From Arctopsyche grandis (Eukaryota; Arthropoda; Insecta; Trichoptera; Hydropsychidae): DNA of 64,000 nucleotides. The notes under the pieces are model-generated. The model did not search any database. It had not been told where the DNA came from and was given only the letters and a program-made list of their open reading frames with translations. The position numbers and the translations under genes were made by a program. Positions 11,314 through 21,512 of the stretch are shown here, piece by piece (the stretch's first letter is position 1; each line of letters starts with the position of its first letter). Where the stretch lies: positions 9,770,579 through 9,834,578 of the forward strand of contig NC_135356.1 in NCBI RefSeq assembly GCF_051622035.1, given 5' to 3'.

Positions 11314-14127
11314 ATTGCTGTCGGTTCCCTCATCACTGAGGATCGTGACTATGATGTGCGGTCAACCAGCTGCCTCCATTCAGTTCTAAATTCGGCCAGG
11401 CGAAGACTTGCTACCGTGGAAACGCCCGTCGCTGCAGATACTTGGTCAGTCCAGCGTGCGGGGGATCTGCCTCTGGCTCTTCTGCCTTCGACGCTACCAA
11501 CCACAAGCAACCGCTCCAGGCTCTCCTCACCTCTTCGTGCAATGTGGCCGAAGAACTGCAATATACGTTTCAGGCATATTGTTGACAGTCTATCCTTGAT
11601 TTTCAATTCTTCAAGAATAGACACATTCGTGCGTTTGTCGGTCCAAGGCACGCGCAGTAGCCGTCTCCAGGACCACATCTCGAAGGCACATTCTCCGTCT
11701 ATCCGCCGCCTTCATGGTCCACGTCTCGACACCATAAAGGCAGACAGAAAAAACGAGACTCTTCACGAGACGGATTTTGACAGCAGTTGTAATGGCTCTA
11801 TTCTTCCAAATCTTCGTTAGTTGTGACATTGCCGATTTTGCTAATGTAATCCGGCGCCGTATTTCCAATTCGCTGCCGCCGTTGTTAGATATGAGTGACC
11901 CCAGATAGACAAAATTATCAACCACATCTATACCGTTTAAAGCTGAGTTGTTGTTTTGCAGCTGTTGGTGACGGTCAATTATCATAATTTTTGTTTTGGG
12001 GCGGTTTATCTGGAGGCCAAGCACATTACTTTCTGTCTCAACACGACGGATCAGTTCGGCCATTTCTTCATGATTATTAGCTATGAGCGTTGTGTCATCC
12101 GCATACCGAAGATTGGATAGTTTTTTTCCACCAATGGACACTCCACCCTTCCAACCATCCAGTGCTCTACGCATTATATACTCTCCATATATATTAAATA
12201 GGTCTGGAGATAATATACACCCTTGCCTTACTCCACGTTGTACTCGAAAATTTGTCGAGTTTAGCGAATTGATTCGAACTACTGAATTGTTATCATTATA
12301 CAAGTTATATATTATTTTTACAAGATGCATGGGGACTCCCATGTCCAGTAGAACTTTCCACAGATAGTCCCAGTTCACAAAGTCAAAAGCTTTTTTATAG
12401 TCTATAAAACAAAGAACGGCTGGAGTTTGAAACTCCCGACATTTTTCAATGAGTTGACGTATATTCAGTATTTGTTCCCTCGTCCCTTTGCCTTTTACAA
12501 ACCCTGCTTGTTCGTTCGGTATTTGCCATCCAAGGTAACTGCTCAAACGATCTTTAATTATATACAGCAATACTTTACTAGAGTGCGATATTAAGGCTAA
12601 GGTCCTGTAATTCTCGCATTTTTTTGTAGATCCTTTCTTGTGTAAGGGAATGAATATTGAATTGACCCAATCTTTCGGCCATACTCCGTTTACCCAGATC
12701 TTGTTGCACATATTACATAGCGCCTTTATCGCAGTTTCACCAAGCTCTTTCAGAAGTTCAGCTTGTATACCATCGCTGCCAGGAGACTTTTTACATTTCA
12801 GTTTCTTTATGGCATTTACAACTTCAGATGTCAAGATGTCAGGCTCCCTGACATCATCAATTAGGGAAACAATTGAGGTCGACGAACTACCACTGTACAA
12901 TTCCGAACAGTATTCTTTCCATCGGTTGAGTATCACATCAATATCTGTAAGCGTGTTTCCAAATTGATCATCTATTGTCCAAGTTTTGGGTGAAAATTTT
13001 TGAGTGACGATTTTTACTTTGTGAAAAATATCCCTTGCCTGATTCTTTAATGCGTGTTTTTCTATCTCCTCACATATGTCATTTATATATTTGGCTTTAT
13101 CCCGCCTACAACTCCTTTGAATATCTTTATGTAATATTGCACCTTTCAAGATATTAACCTTTCAAGATATTCTGTCGATGTTATGCCAGTTTGTTTAAGT
13201 CTTTTACGTTCTTTTATCTTAACCCAAGTTGAATCAGAGATAAAAGACTTACGATGTTCATTTTGCGGTGTTTGATGTTTTCTGGCATACCGAATAATGA
13301 GATCTTTAAAAATTTTCCAAGACTCTTCTACATCTACATTAGGATTTATTTGGAATTCTGCATCTTTTTCTCTGATTACATTGCCAAAATTAATTACATC
13401 ATCATTGGTGAGTTTAATTGCCTTATTTTGATGTCTTTTAATCATTTTCAATTTCAGTCGAAATTTAGCAACAAGTAAGTTATGGTCCGATCCGCAATCT
13501 GCACCTGGATATGTTTTGACGTTATGTATCGATGATTTCCATCTAGAATTTATTAATACATAATCGATTTGGTTGCGGTGACGATCCCCAGGAGATATCC
13601 AAGTGTATAATCGCCTAGGATGATGTTGAAACCAAGTATTCATAATGGACATTTTATTTTCAATGCAGAAACTTATAAGTTTCTCTCCTCTCTCATTTTG
13701 AATACCCAATCCATATTTACCTACTATGTTATCAATGTTGCTATTATTACCGACTTTGGCATTAAAATCACCAAGAATGATGGTCATTTCTTTGTTTGAG
13801 ATATTTGACAATGTATCGAGTAGTGAAGCATAGAACGCATTTATTTTAATATCTTCGGCATCTGCAGTAGGAGCATATATTTGAAGGATGTTGAGTTTAT
13901 ACGGATGCGTGTTGAGTTTTAAGTGTATAAGTCTGTCGCTTATGGGGTTGTAGCCAATTAGTGCACTGGTTAATTTAGATGCTAAGATCACCGCGACACC
14001 GCTATGTGACGAATCTTGGTTACCAGAAAAATATATCGTATTTCCATTTGAAGTTTTATAATGGGCGTTGTTCTTCCAGTGCGTTTCCGAGATTCCGAGT
14101 ATATCTAGCCCATGACTGTACATCTCT
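11314..14127 (-). mobile_element. RTE-like LINE inserted in the gypsy RT gene (13-bp TSD)
   Basis: Minus-strand non-LTR element. The apurinic endonuclease region (14123-13146) shows LDILGISETHW, ILGDFNAKVG and SDHNLLVAKF, the metal-binding and catalytic motifs of the EEP fold. The reverse transcriptase (13149-11611) shows RQGCILSPDLFNIY and NLRYADDTTLIANN with catalytic YADD. A shifted frame continues at 11678-11349 with FGHIARRGEESLERLLVVG, the usual RTE-type C-terminus. Both borders carry TAAGTATGATTAT (11301-11313 and 14128-14140), a perfect target duplication. The start is truncated at the beginning of the endonuclease. A frameshift lies between endonuclease and RT and another near the C-terminus, so the copy is dead though fairly young. 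Confidence 0.93.
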
Positions 14128-14300
14128 TAAGTATGATTATGTCGTCCAAATACACCAATACATGATCCTGCATGTCTCCGACAACTTTCTCCATCAGCCG
14201 TACAAACGTTGCCGGTGCATTACACAATCCAAACGGCATGACTTTGAATTGGAACAGGCCAAATTCCGTGGCAAACGCTGTCTTTTCACGGCATGGGCGC
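14128..14300 (-). pseudogene. Gypsy RT catalytic core fragment
   Basis: The minus-strand translation has KTAFATEFGLFQFKVMPFGL, CNAPATFVRLMEK, then VLVYLDDIII. YLDD is the RT active-site motif. The fragment is cut at one end by the LINE target duplication and at the other by the hAT relic. Confidence 0.9.
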
Positions 14301-15315
14301 CCGCAGGGGGGAGCAAGAGGGGGCACTTGCCCCCCCCCCCCCTGGATTGATTTAAAATAGTCAAATAATGTTACTTTTATTTTAAAGCACTTCGTGTTAG
14401 CATAAGTAAAGTGTGGAGAGACAGAACGTTAACTCCTGTCTGTAAAAAACGGAAAACGGATGCTGTTGCTTGTTCATCTGCAGCAGCAACGCTATCACCA
14501 GAACCAGACCCTGAAAAGCTTGAAAGTGGAGATACTAGATTAACCTATGACATTGGACTCTATGTAAAATCTATTACGAAGATTCCTATCGATCTTAAGC
14601 TTAAGTATCGTTTGCTAACTGATCCATACAAGCCTCACCCGTCATATGATGTTGAAGGCGACATGTCAAGAAGTGAAAAATGTTTTTTCAGGGAATCTTG
14701 GCTAACCCAGTATACTCCATGGTTTCACCTAATAAATAATTCACCTAGGTTAAAAGGTGCTTTTTGAATTTTCTGTGTTTTATTTCCGCAACCAGTTCAA
14801 AGAGGAATTCAACGTGCCTTCATTACTACTCCTTGTACAAAGTACAATGATTTTAATGAATGTGCCAGAAACCATACCAGCTCAGCATGGCATCGTGGGT
14901 CTCTCAACAAGATGCTGAACACTTCGCGTCAACCATTAGAGACCCAAATAAGGATATTATTTGTCAGATAGATAATTCTGTAAAACGAACTATTGAAGAA
15001 AACAGAAAGAAACTGTATCCTATTATTTCAACAATCTTATTTTGCGGAACAAATGATTTGGCAATTCGTGGGAAAGATAGCACCAAAGGAAATGTTGAAC
15101 AACTTTATGCGTATCGAATTGAGGGAGGAGACAGTATTTTAAAAAACCATTTTGATACAGCTGCTGGAAATGCACGTTACACATCACACCGAACGCAGAA
15201 TGATTTGAACAATTTGTCTGAACAAGCTCTGCGAGAAGACTGTCCGTTCGTTCACCATACAAATACGCCACAGTAAATTAAAACTACATTAAAACATTAC
15301 TAAAAATATGTTGCC
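14290..15315 (+). mobile_element. hAT transposon relic (ZMYM1-type) inside gypsy RT
   Basis: Plus-strand frames at 14411-14767 and 14860-15276 read as a ZMYM1-like hAT N-terminal region: a Ser/Ala-rich lead, then a TTF zinc-finger-like stretch with CFFRESW, then SAWHRGSLNKML in another frame. Frameshifts break it and there is no C-terminal catalytic or dimerisation part. The borders carry G-rich/C-rich inverted sequence (CGCCCGCAGGGGGG at 14297, CCCCCCAGAGGCG at 15313). The gypsy RT on either side lacks about 45 residues of conserved palm, so the insertion or later decay deleted about 135 bp. No target duplication could be fixed. Confidence 0.75.
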
Positions 15316-15839
15316 CCCCAGAGGCGTGAAGATCCATCTTTCTTCTTCACCATCACAATAGGAGATGCCAATGGACCGGAACCTGATTCTATGATAACTC
15401 GTCGTAGAAGATCATCAATCAGCTGCCTGACTTCTCGCTTTCTGGCTAATGGTGTCCTCCTCGGTGCTTGCTTGATTGGTTTGGCGTATCCCACATCGAT
15501 GGAATGTACAGCTTTCGCAGTACGGCCGTGATCGTCCTCGTTCTGAGCAAATGCCACTACATTCCTTTGTAACACTTTATGTACTTGCTGCTGTTGTTCA
15601 CACGATAAACATTCCGCCAAAGTTTGCTCTAGCTTTGTGATTGTCAAGTTTTCCACTGATGCGTTCACTCTTCGTAGTTTAACTTCCACTCCAGACTCAG
15701 CCAACGATATGATAACTCCGATTTTCCGCATGAAGTCCACTCCTAGCCCTTTCAGGAGTACGACCGTACGGGTACGGGAAAAGTAAAATGACCCCGCCAG
15801 AGTATGGCCGTACCCGTACGGTTTGACACGTTCAATCAC
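15316..15839 (-). pseudogene. Gypsy RT N-terminal region
   Basis: Minus-strand frame with SIDVGYAKPIKQAPRRTPLA and VIIESGSGPLASPIVMVKKK followed by DGSSR, the classic opening of a Ty3/gypsy reverse transcriptase. It stops where the hAT relic begins. Confidence 0.88.
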
Positions 15840-16345
15840 TCAAAATACTCTACCTCTCTCATTGTTCGACATATTTGCATCTCGTTTTTTTTAAGTGTTG
15901 CTGAGGTTTCTCTTTCACTCTTGTATATATATAAATTTTTGTATTCGAATAAAGAAACCAAATTTGACGAGGCGTGAAAACCAGTTAAATTTTTATGACT
16001 GAACATGATGACAATTTTTTTTCTAAAGTAATATTTTCCACATGTAAAAACTATAAAATATGTTCCGAACGAATAACATTGAAACTTCTGACTAAATTTA
16101 GTTCATTTGACCCTCATAAAAATAATTTAGCGTAAAATTATAGATTTATTTTCGAGAGAATTTGTTCTGGGATGCAAGGCAAAGCCGCCGCCGGGCAATA
16201 AATCAATCATATAATCGAGCGAAATATGTCAACTTTAAAACTTCCCACAAAATAAGAGTGTTCGCTCGGATTTTTCAAGTCAGTTGATTCCGAAAAAAAA
16301 ACTCACTCCTGAGACGTTTCTGGTGTTCAAATTAACTCACTACTC
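15840..16345. other. Unassigned 0.5-kb insertion between gypsy RT and protease
   Basis: No open frame continues the polyprotein here. The segment is AT-rich, with ACTCACTACTCAAAA near its right end and TCACTCAAAATACTC near its left end. This weak terminal similarity suggests another nested element. I cannot name the family. Confidence 0.4.
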
Positions 16346-16351
16346 AAAAGA

Positions 16352-16714
16352 CTAGCAGGACTTCGTCATGGATATCGGCCACGGCGAAATTCCACTTATT
16401 ATTATTCCAATTATTTTGCTCATGAACTTGATCTTGACCTCGATCCATTTTACGATGTGTAGGTAAGAAGGAGACTTTGACGCCTGTCTCGCTCCCCTCC
16501 TTTTGTCGTTCAGCACTTTATACCGGTTCCTGGGAAGTTGTTGATATAGTTCTAAATTTAGAACAGAAATCTCTGCACCGGTGTCGACAACCATTTGACA
16601 TGGTATGTCACCAATCGCTCCGTCGATTTTCGGTGACCCTTTTGAATTAAACGAGTACAGCACGGGTATTGTGTTGGGCGTGGTGATCATCGTATCCCGT
16701 TCTTGGATGATCAC
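16352..16714 (-). pseudogene. Gypsy aspartic protease
   Basis: The minus-strand translation shows IDGAIGDIPCQMVVDTGAEI then SVLNLELYQQLP. DTGA is the catalytic motif of retropepsins. It lies between gag and RT as expected for Ty3/gypsy. The C-terminal flap part is followed by an early stop, so it is likely a broken copy. Confidence 0.85.
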
Positions 16715-17560
16715 TGCTCGTAGACCGCCTCAGCGACTTTCACGACTTCCGGAAGACTCGTGCTTGGGCTTAGTCTAGCCACCGCTGCTTTGACTCCTGA
16801 ATGCATGATGCTGTTTATGAACATGCAAACGATCACGCGTTCGAGAGCTTCGGTCGCGACGACACCCGCGAAACTCTTCCCCTCGTTCTGGATCCTATTT
16901 TCTTCCGCTGGGCCTCTCGAAGTGTTGTTGATATACGGACGTCCGATTGCCGTAGCGTGTTGTGAGTTTCTCCATTAGTAGCTGGTAGTCGTCCTGCGTA
17001 TCCTGTGGAAGCCGGCAGACGTATCCTGTGGAAGCCACACATTGCTGCACACAGCCTCTTCGACAGATTTCGTGCTCCCTGAAGTCGAGCTGTGAATCGG
17101 AATCTCGCCAGAAATCTCCCAGGAACCTGACCCATCGTATGTCGGGAATTCCCGGTATACTGTGTCACGGTCAAATTCATTGACCGATTCGTGAGTGATA
17201 TGCTGATAATCGCATTTTAACCGATTCGTCTTTTGCTGGAGCTTCTTTCTGCGCCGCTCGTAGTGTCGCCATTTCCTTTTCCATGGCACGAATTCGGTCC
17301 TCCAGTTCTCGGGTTTGACTTCGTAGTGGCGTTGCATCGATATCCGACGGTTGCTGCATCCTCGTTGCTCTGCGCATTTTCAGTTCTGCTGGTTGTCCGT
17401 CAATGTAAGCTCGCTGGGTGAACCTCTCTCGCCTTTGAATGCCGTCAAGTGCAATGCACGGCACATGGCATTCTGTCCATGGCACGAAGTAGCTCAGCTT
17501 TCGTCAGATCTCTTCGGTCGCCGACGATTTATATTTCTTCGTTGCTCTGCTCATCTCCGA
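16715..17560 (-). pseudogene. Gypsy gag region, frameshifted
   Basis: Minus strand, upstream of the protease and just after the primer-binding site. One frame has a charged coiled-coil stretch (RELEDRIRAMEKEMATLRAA, about 17320-17260). The 3' part reads MNSIMHSGVKAAVARLSPST then SLPEVVKVAEAVYEQ, typical of insect gypsy gag ends. Several frameshifts split it. No CCHC zinc knuckle was found. Confidence 0.75.
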
Positions 17561-17562
17561 TT

Positions 17563-17580
17563 CCACTTGACTGACACCAA
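17563..17580 (-). other. Primer-binding site of the gypsy element
   Basis: Directly after the 5' LTR terminus GCAACA the minus strand reads TTGGTGTCAGTCAAGTGG. Insect Ty3/gypsy elements commonly carry TGGTGTCAG-type primer sites here. The complementary tRNA was not identified. Confidence 0.65.
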
Positions 17581-17749
17581 TGTTGCGTGGACGTGAAGAG
17601 GGAGCTTCCAGAAGCGGAGAGAAATGCGCATGAGCGTTGTAGAAGGTGTTTATTCGTATGCTCTCCTCGGCGCTCCAGGTCGGAATGGTTTCCAGACAAA
17701 GAGCGCCCCATATTTATAGCCGTTGGGCACAACACACATACATACATAC

Positions 17750-18953
17750 CAGTGGCGGTTCGTGATAATTTTTAGTGGCGGGGCTGCACTGAAAAGATGT
17801 CTAAAACATGTCACCATAATTGTTCTATCATGTCATAACAGGACAAAAGTTTTCGTTATGCTTATCGATTTCCCGCCGATAAGTTTCGCTTAAATGGGTT
17901 TTTATGTTAGCCGATCCCAAAATCGTGGATTACACACATTTTTTAAGTTTTCGACACTTCCCTCGTGTTTTTTTAATTTTATCGTTTAAATGTTTTAAGT
18001 CAATAACTCCTGTTTTCGTCCAAGATGCTTCGCCTGGCGACTCGCCTCCAAACAAAAGACACGGATAACAAAATAACGCGTTTTTTTCTGTACATCTCGT
18101 TAACCAATTGTATTTTTTATAAATGTTTGGATTAAATTTTCGCGAGTAACTAAAGGATCTACTAGTTGCAGGCTGTGAAATAATTAAATTGGGCGTGAGG
18201 CAGCCTAATGCTTTTATAGCGACTTTTTCGGTAAGTTCTAGTCGCGAAAAGTGCAAATTTTGTAAATATTTTACTTAATTATTTTTTCTTCCATTTTTAA
18301 AAGAATGTTAACAAATCTTTATATATTTAAATAAAAATTACGAGAAAAAATTAAACAGATTTGAAAAAAGTTTGCTGTTATCGAAATGAAAACGACTCAC
18401 CGAAGATTTGATGAGGGCTCGTACACAACCAATTAAGAGTAACGAAAACGAATAAAGCTGTGTCGTGCGATTCAACTAATCAAATGTAAGATCAAGCGCG
18501 CGAAATCTTACACAAACTGACAGATGAATGTCGTTTAACAGGCGAAGGCTGCCGACCATCCAGCCCAAAACGGCAGAGTGTGTGAAAGAGAAAGAGCTAT
18601 CTGCAGTTGCAAATAGCTCTTTCTCTTTCTCGTTCCGAGACTCCGGGCTGCGTGGAGTTCAGGGCGGCGCTGTAAAACTTTACAGCCAGTACAGCAACAT
18701 TTTAATTCATCTGTCACCATACAAGTTAGTGGGGTCTTCGAAACGGTCAACATTACTTACAATATCACCCTTTTGGATATGGGTGATATTGTAAGTAATA
18801 TTTACTCTGTCGAAGGCCCCAATAGTTCGTCCATCCAACTAATAAAAAAAATATCATTGATAAATAAAATATTAAATTTATTATTAAACATATATTTTAG
18901 AATTTTATAGGAGGGGCTGCAGCCCGGCAGCCCATTAGGACGAGCCGCCACTG
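17750..18953 (-). mobile_element. hAT element with perfect 8-bp target duplication
   Basis: Terminal inverted repeats CAGTGGCGGTTCGT (17750) and ACGAGCCGCCACTG (ending 18953), flanked on both sides by ATACATAC (17742-17749 and 18954-18961). The minus strand at 18256-17930 encodes a TTF-type zinc finger of ZMYM1-like hAT transposases: NIYKKYNWLTRCTEKNALFC, YPCLLFGG, then W..TGVIDLKHLN. The catalytic core and C-terminal dimerisation region are missing, so it is an internally deleted, non-autonomous copy. The other LTR preserves the empty site. Confidence 0.95.
18731..18820. repeat. 40-bp-arm hairpin inside the hAT
   Basis: Arms 18731-18770 and 18781-18820 are inverted copies with about six mismatches in 40. 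The inner 19 bp (ATTACTTACAATATCACCC and its complement) pair perfectly around a 10-nt loop. Confidence 0.9.
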
Positions 18954-19456
18954 ATACATACACATGTAAACTATTGGTCGATGAGTGGGGTGATCCCATT
19001 GGTCGTTACATACGGCTTATTCATTCGTCGAGGACATTTTGGCACGAACGAGAGATCAGGTGATTAGCGCTCGTAAGCCATCGGTCCACGAGCGCCACGC
19101 ACCTAATCTCTACGTTACACTATTATTCAAAACCAACTTAACTTGAAAAATATCATCAGCTTAAAAATGAAAGTGAAAAAAGTGGCTGTTATAACTGTTT
19201 AAACTGTGAGTTATCGTGGAAAGAGGTGTATTGATAGCTAGCTGTCATCGCTTCAATCTTACACAATATTCCAATGTAATTTTTAATGATTTCGTTAATT
19301 ATTAAACTCCTCTAGCTTCATATCGGAGACATTTACTTACCGTTAGAATTTCAGTTACCGCTCAGTTTACTTACAGCTAAATTCAATTATGAAAATAATG
19401 ATGAGCGCAGTCTACCAGAGAAATAGGTTAAAATAATCTCTGATCACTTACGCTCA

Positions 19457-19813
19457 CTGAGGTGAAAAATATCACATTAAGGCGCAGCAGCAACGATTTC
19501 ATTGAGAAATTGAATAGCTCTTGTAATAGGAGCCATTCGATAAAGACTTTGCGAGCAGAAGGTACAAACATCAAGGCATCTTCAACATCCGGTTAGGCAT
19601 GTACCCGGATATGTATTCCCACGACACCTAGTCCCATGGTATCGGTCATTTCTGCGAAGGGACCAATAGCGGCCACTTCAGTGGCCATTGTTTAGCCTAC
19701 ATGCACTTAGAGTCTAGAGATAGCCCTTGAAACCAATTATAACGGTCACACAGCCTCTGGGATGCTACTCGGCCTAATCCGATTGCAGCTACTCGGCGGT
19801 GTACGTAACAGTA
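19457..19813 (+). repeat. Diverged LTR-like repeat (family B relative)
   Basis: Shares ATGTATTCCCACGACAC, ATTGTTTAGCCTACATGCAC, a CCTAATCCGATTGCA stretch and the terminal TACGTAACA with the LTR-like repeats at 38805, 46544 and 52699. It abuts the gypsy 5' LTR. The left boundary is uncertain. Confidence 0.65.
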
Positions 19814-20890
19814 TTATTAACCACATAAGAGGGCTGTACACCTGAAACCTTAATTTTGTTACCGTTCCTTTCTTCGATATATATATTGAGTGTATGTATA
19901 TATTGAGTGAATGCGACAATATATATATCAATATATATATTGAGTGAATGCGACAGTTGCGCTTCGACCAGATAAAACGTATTTTAAATTGACAAAATCG
20001 AGGTTTCGTATTCTACTATTTTCTCCTCCAAAACTGGACCAATTTTTAAAAAAATATCATCATCGGTATGAGAAAGATACTTTCTGTGCATCTATCGGCG
20101 TATTTTTTTTTTAAATCGACCGTTAAATAAGCACGCTGGACTCGTTTCGTGGGTGTAAAAAAGAGGCGATTTTATAGATGTTTGGCGGCTCCCTAGCTCA
20201 TATAAAAAATAATTAATCAAAAAAATAAAACGATAGATGCACCCCAATGGTGGATATCCATAGCATATTAAAAAATAATTTCTCTAGTGCCATAATTGAG
20301 GAAGGGAGAAGTATAGTACGTTTGACTACATGCCATCTCGCTTGCCCTAACATAACAGTCCGACCGCTGTACTCTGTGAGGTGGATTATATGCCATCTCG
20401 CTTGCCCCAACATATTACGCGATACAACCATATATACAACGAAAGCATTTAAATTGCAATTACCGCTTTAGTTAGTACGTTTAGATTAAAAAAAAATATT
20501 GAGATAGAAAACCAATCCTTATAAACGTGGTGAAATAAAAAATTTGCCAAATAAATGAAAAATAGCACGGAAAAAAAATATATTTTTGACTTTTAAAATT
20601 CGCTAGACAATTAATTAGCAGTATTTTAAAGCAATGAAATATAACAATTAATAGCAAAAATATCTGACTATTGATTCCAATACTCACTTTGAGCGTAACA
20701 ATCCTAAATTTTGAGTTTAAGACCGCAAAAGCCAAAAAACTGTAAAAATCGCGGATTTTTTTAAACGCTCATATCTCGTAAACGATCACCCACCAACAAA
20801 AATCAATATCATATTCGAATTCAGTGGGTCAAACTTAGTAAAGATTGGTTAGTCTCCGCTCTGGTAACTCAAAAACGTGATTTTTTGTTG
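19814..20890. other. Intergenic DNA with a short duplication, no gene seen
   Basis: Contains an AT-rich palindromic stretch (19877-19955, TATATATTGAGTGAATGCGAC units). A segment of about 60 bp is repeated, with GCCATCTCGCTTGCCC at 20332 and 20392. No host exon or transposase recognised. Confidence 0.45.
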
Positions 20891-20893
20891 CTC

Positions 20894-21075
20894 AGTGTTA
20901 TTAGTCGCATTGCGATCGCCCAAGACAATTTTTGCCATGAAAATCGCGAATACGGAATATTTGGCACTCGAGTTCTCAGTAGTATGATGGACTTTTCAGC
21001 TGCCAGATGTTCCGTTATAGAGATTTTAGTGACTTTTGGGCGGGCGCTCTGTGACCAATAATCACTGAACCACTA
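20894..21075 (+). mobile_element. MITE downstream of SLC35B1 (copy 1)
   Basis: About 180 bp bounded by inverted ends: CAGTGTTATTAGTC on the left, and TGACCAATAATCACTG on the right. The interior (TTTTTGCCATGAAAATCGCG, CTGCCAGATGTTCCGTTATA) is repeated in reverse orientation at 24436-24640. No coding capacity. The family is not identified; CAGTG/CACTG termini would suit hAT-type MITEs. Confidence 0.75.
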
Positions 21076-21512
21076 CGTACATATATAAAGTAAAAAGAAG
21101 TGTGCTGTACTACACAGCTACATGTACATATGTGTATGAGGGATTTAAATGAAAATCATTATACAAAAATATGCAAAGCTGTTTTTAGGCATATTTCTTT
21201 ATTGATTTTAAAACAATAAAAATAGTTCAAGGATGATTATGAAACATGTACACCTGTGATAACATCAATGATACATTTACATTTCGTTGAAAACACGATT
21301 GAAAAACATAGTATTTATTAAGCAATTACGAAGGATAAATCATTTAGTTTTTAACAAAAGAAATAATAATTTATTTTTAAATATTTCTTAAAAATACTAT
21401 ATTTATAATAATAATTCAAGGTATTGTGCTTGAAGGCATTACGAATGTAGGATATATATTTTTTGTACATAAATAACAATTGGACTATAGATTTTTTAAG
21501 CGAATGCCATTG

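Larger units (their letters stand above)
7099..19456 (-). mobile_element. Nested Ty3/gypsy LTR retrotransposon, minus strand, degraded
   Basis: Two same-orientation LTRs bound an internal region read on the minus strand in the order gag, aspartic protease, reverse transcriptase, RNase H, integrase, the Ty3/gypsy order. Beside the right-hand (5') LTR is a plausible primer-binding site beginning TTGGTGTCAG. The internal region carries three younger insertions: a Tc1/IS630-like relic (8309-9231), an RTE-like LINE (11314-14127) and a hAT relic (about 14290-15315). A 1204-bp hAT lies in the 5' LTR. Without these the element would be roughly 6-7 kb. Frameshifts and stops throughout show it is not autonomous. 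Confidence 0.9.
17581..19456 (-). repeat. 5' LTR of the gypsy element, split by a hAT
   Basis: Matches the 3' LTR at 7099-7748 on both sides of a 1204-bp insertion. The pieces are 17581-17749 and 18954 to about 19453. Without the hAT and one 8-bp duplication it is about 0.65 kb, like its partner. Both LTRs differ by many substitutions, so the insertion is old. Confidence 0.88.

Noticed and set aside
11263-11820. 185-residue plus-strand frame
   Set aside because: Antisense of the LINE RT C-terminal region and of the gypsy RT; a shadow frame.
11314-14127. A host craniofacial-development-protein-like endonuclease gene
   Set aside because: Proteins given that name in insect annotations are usually RTE endonuclease domains; here RT follows on the same strand and target duplications flank the unit.
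14105-14326. Treating this as an independent gene start
   Set aside because: It is the middle of the gypsy RT, cut out by the LINE on one side and the hAT relic on the other.
17930-18256. A host ZMYM1-like gene
   Set aside because: The zinc-finger fragment lies wholly between hAT terminal repeats with an 8-bp target duplication, so it is transposase.
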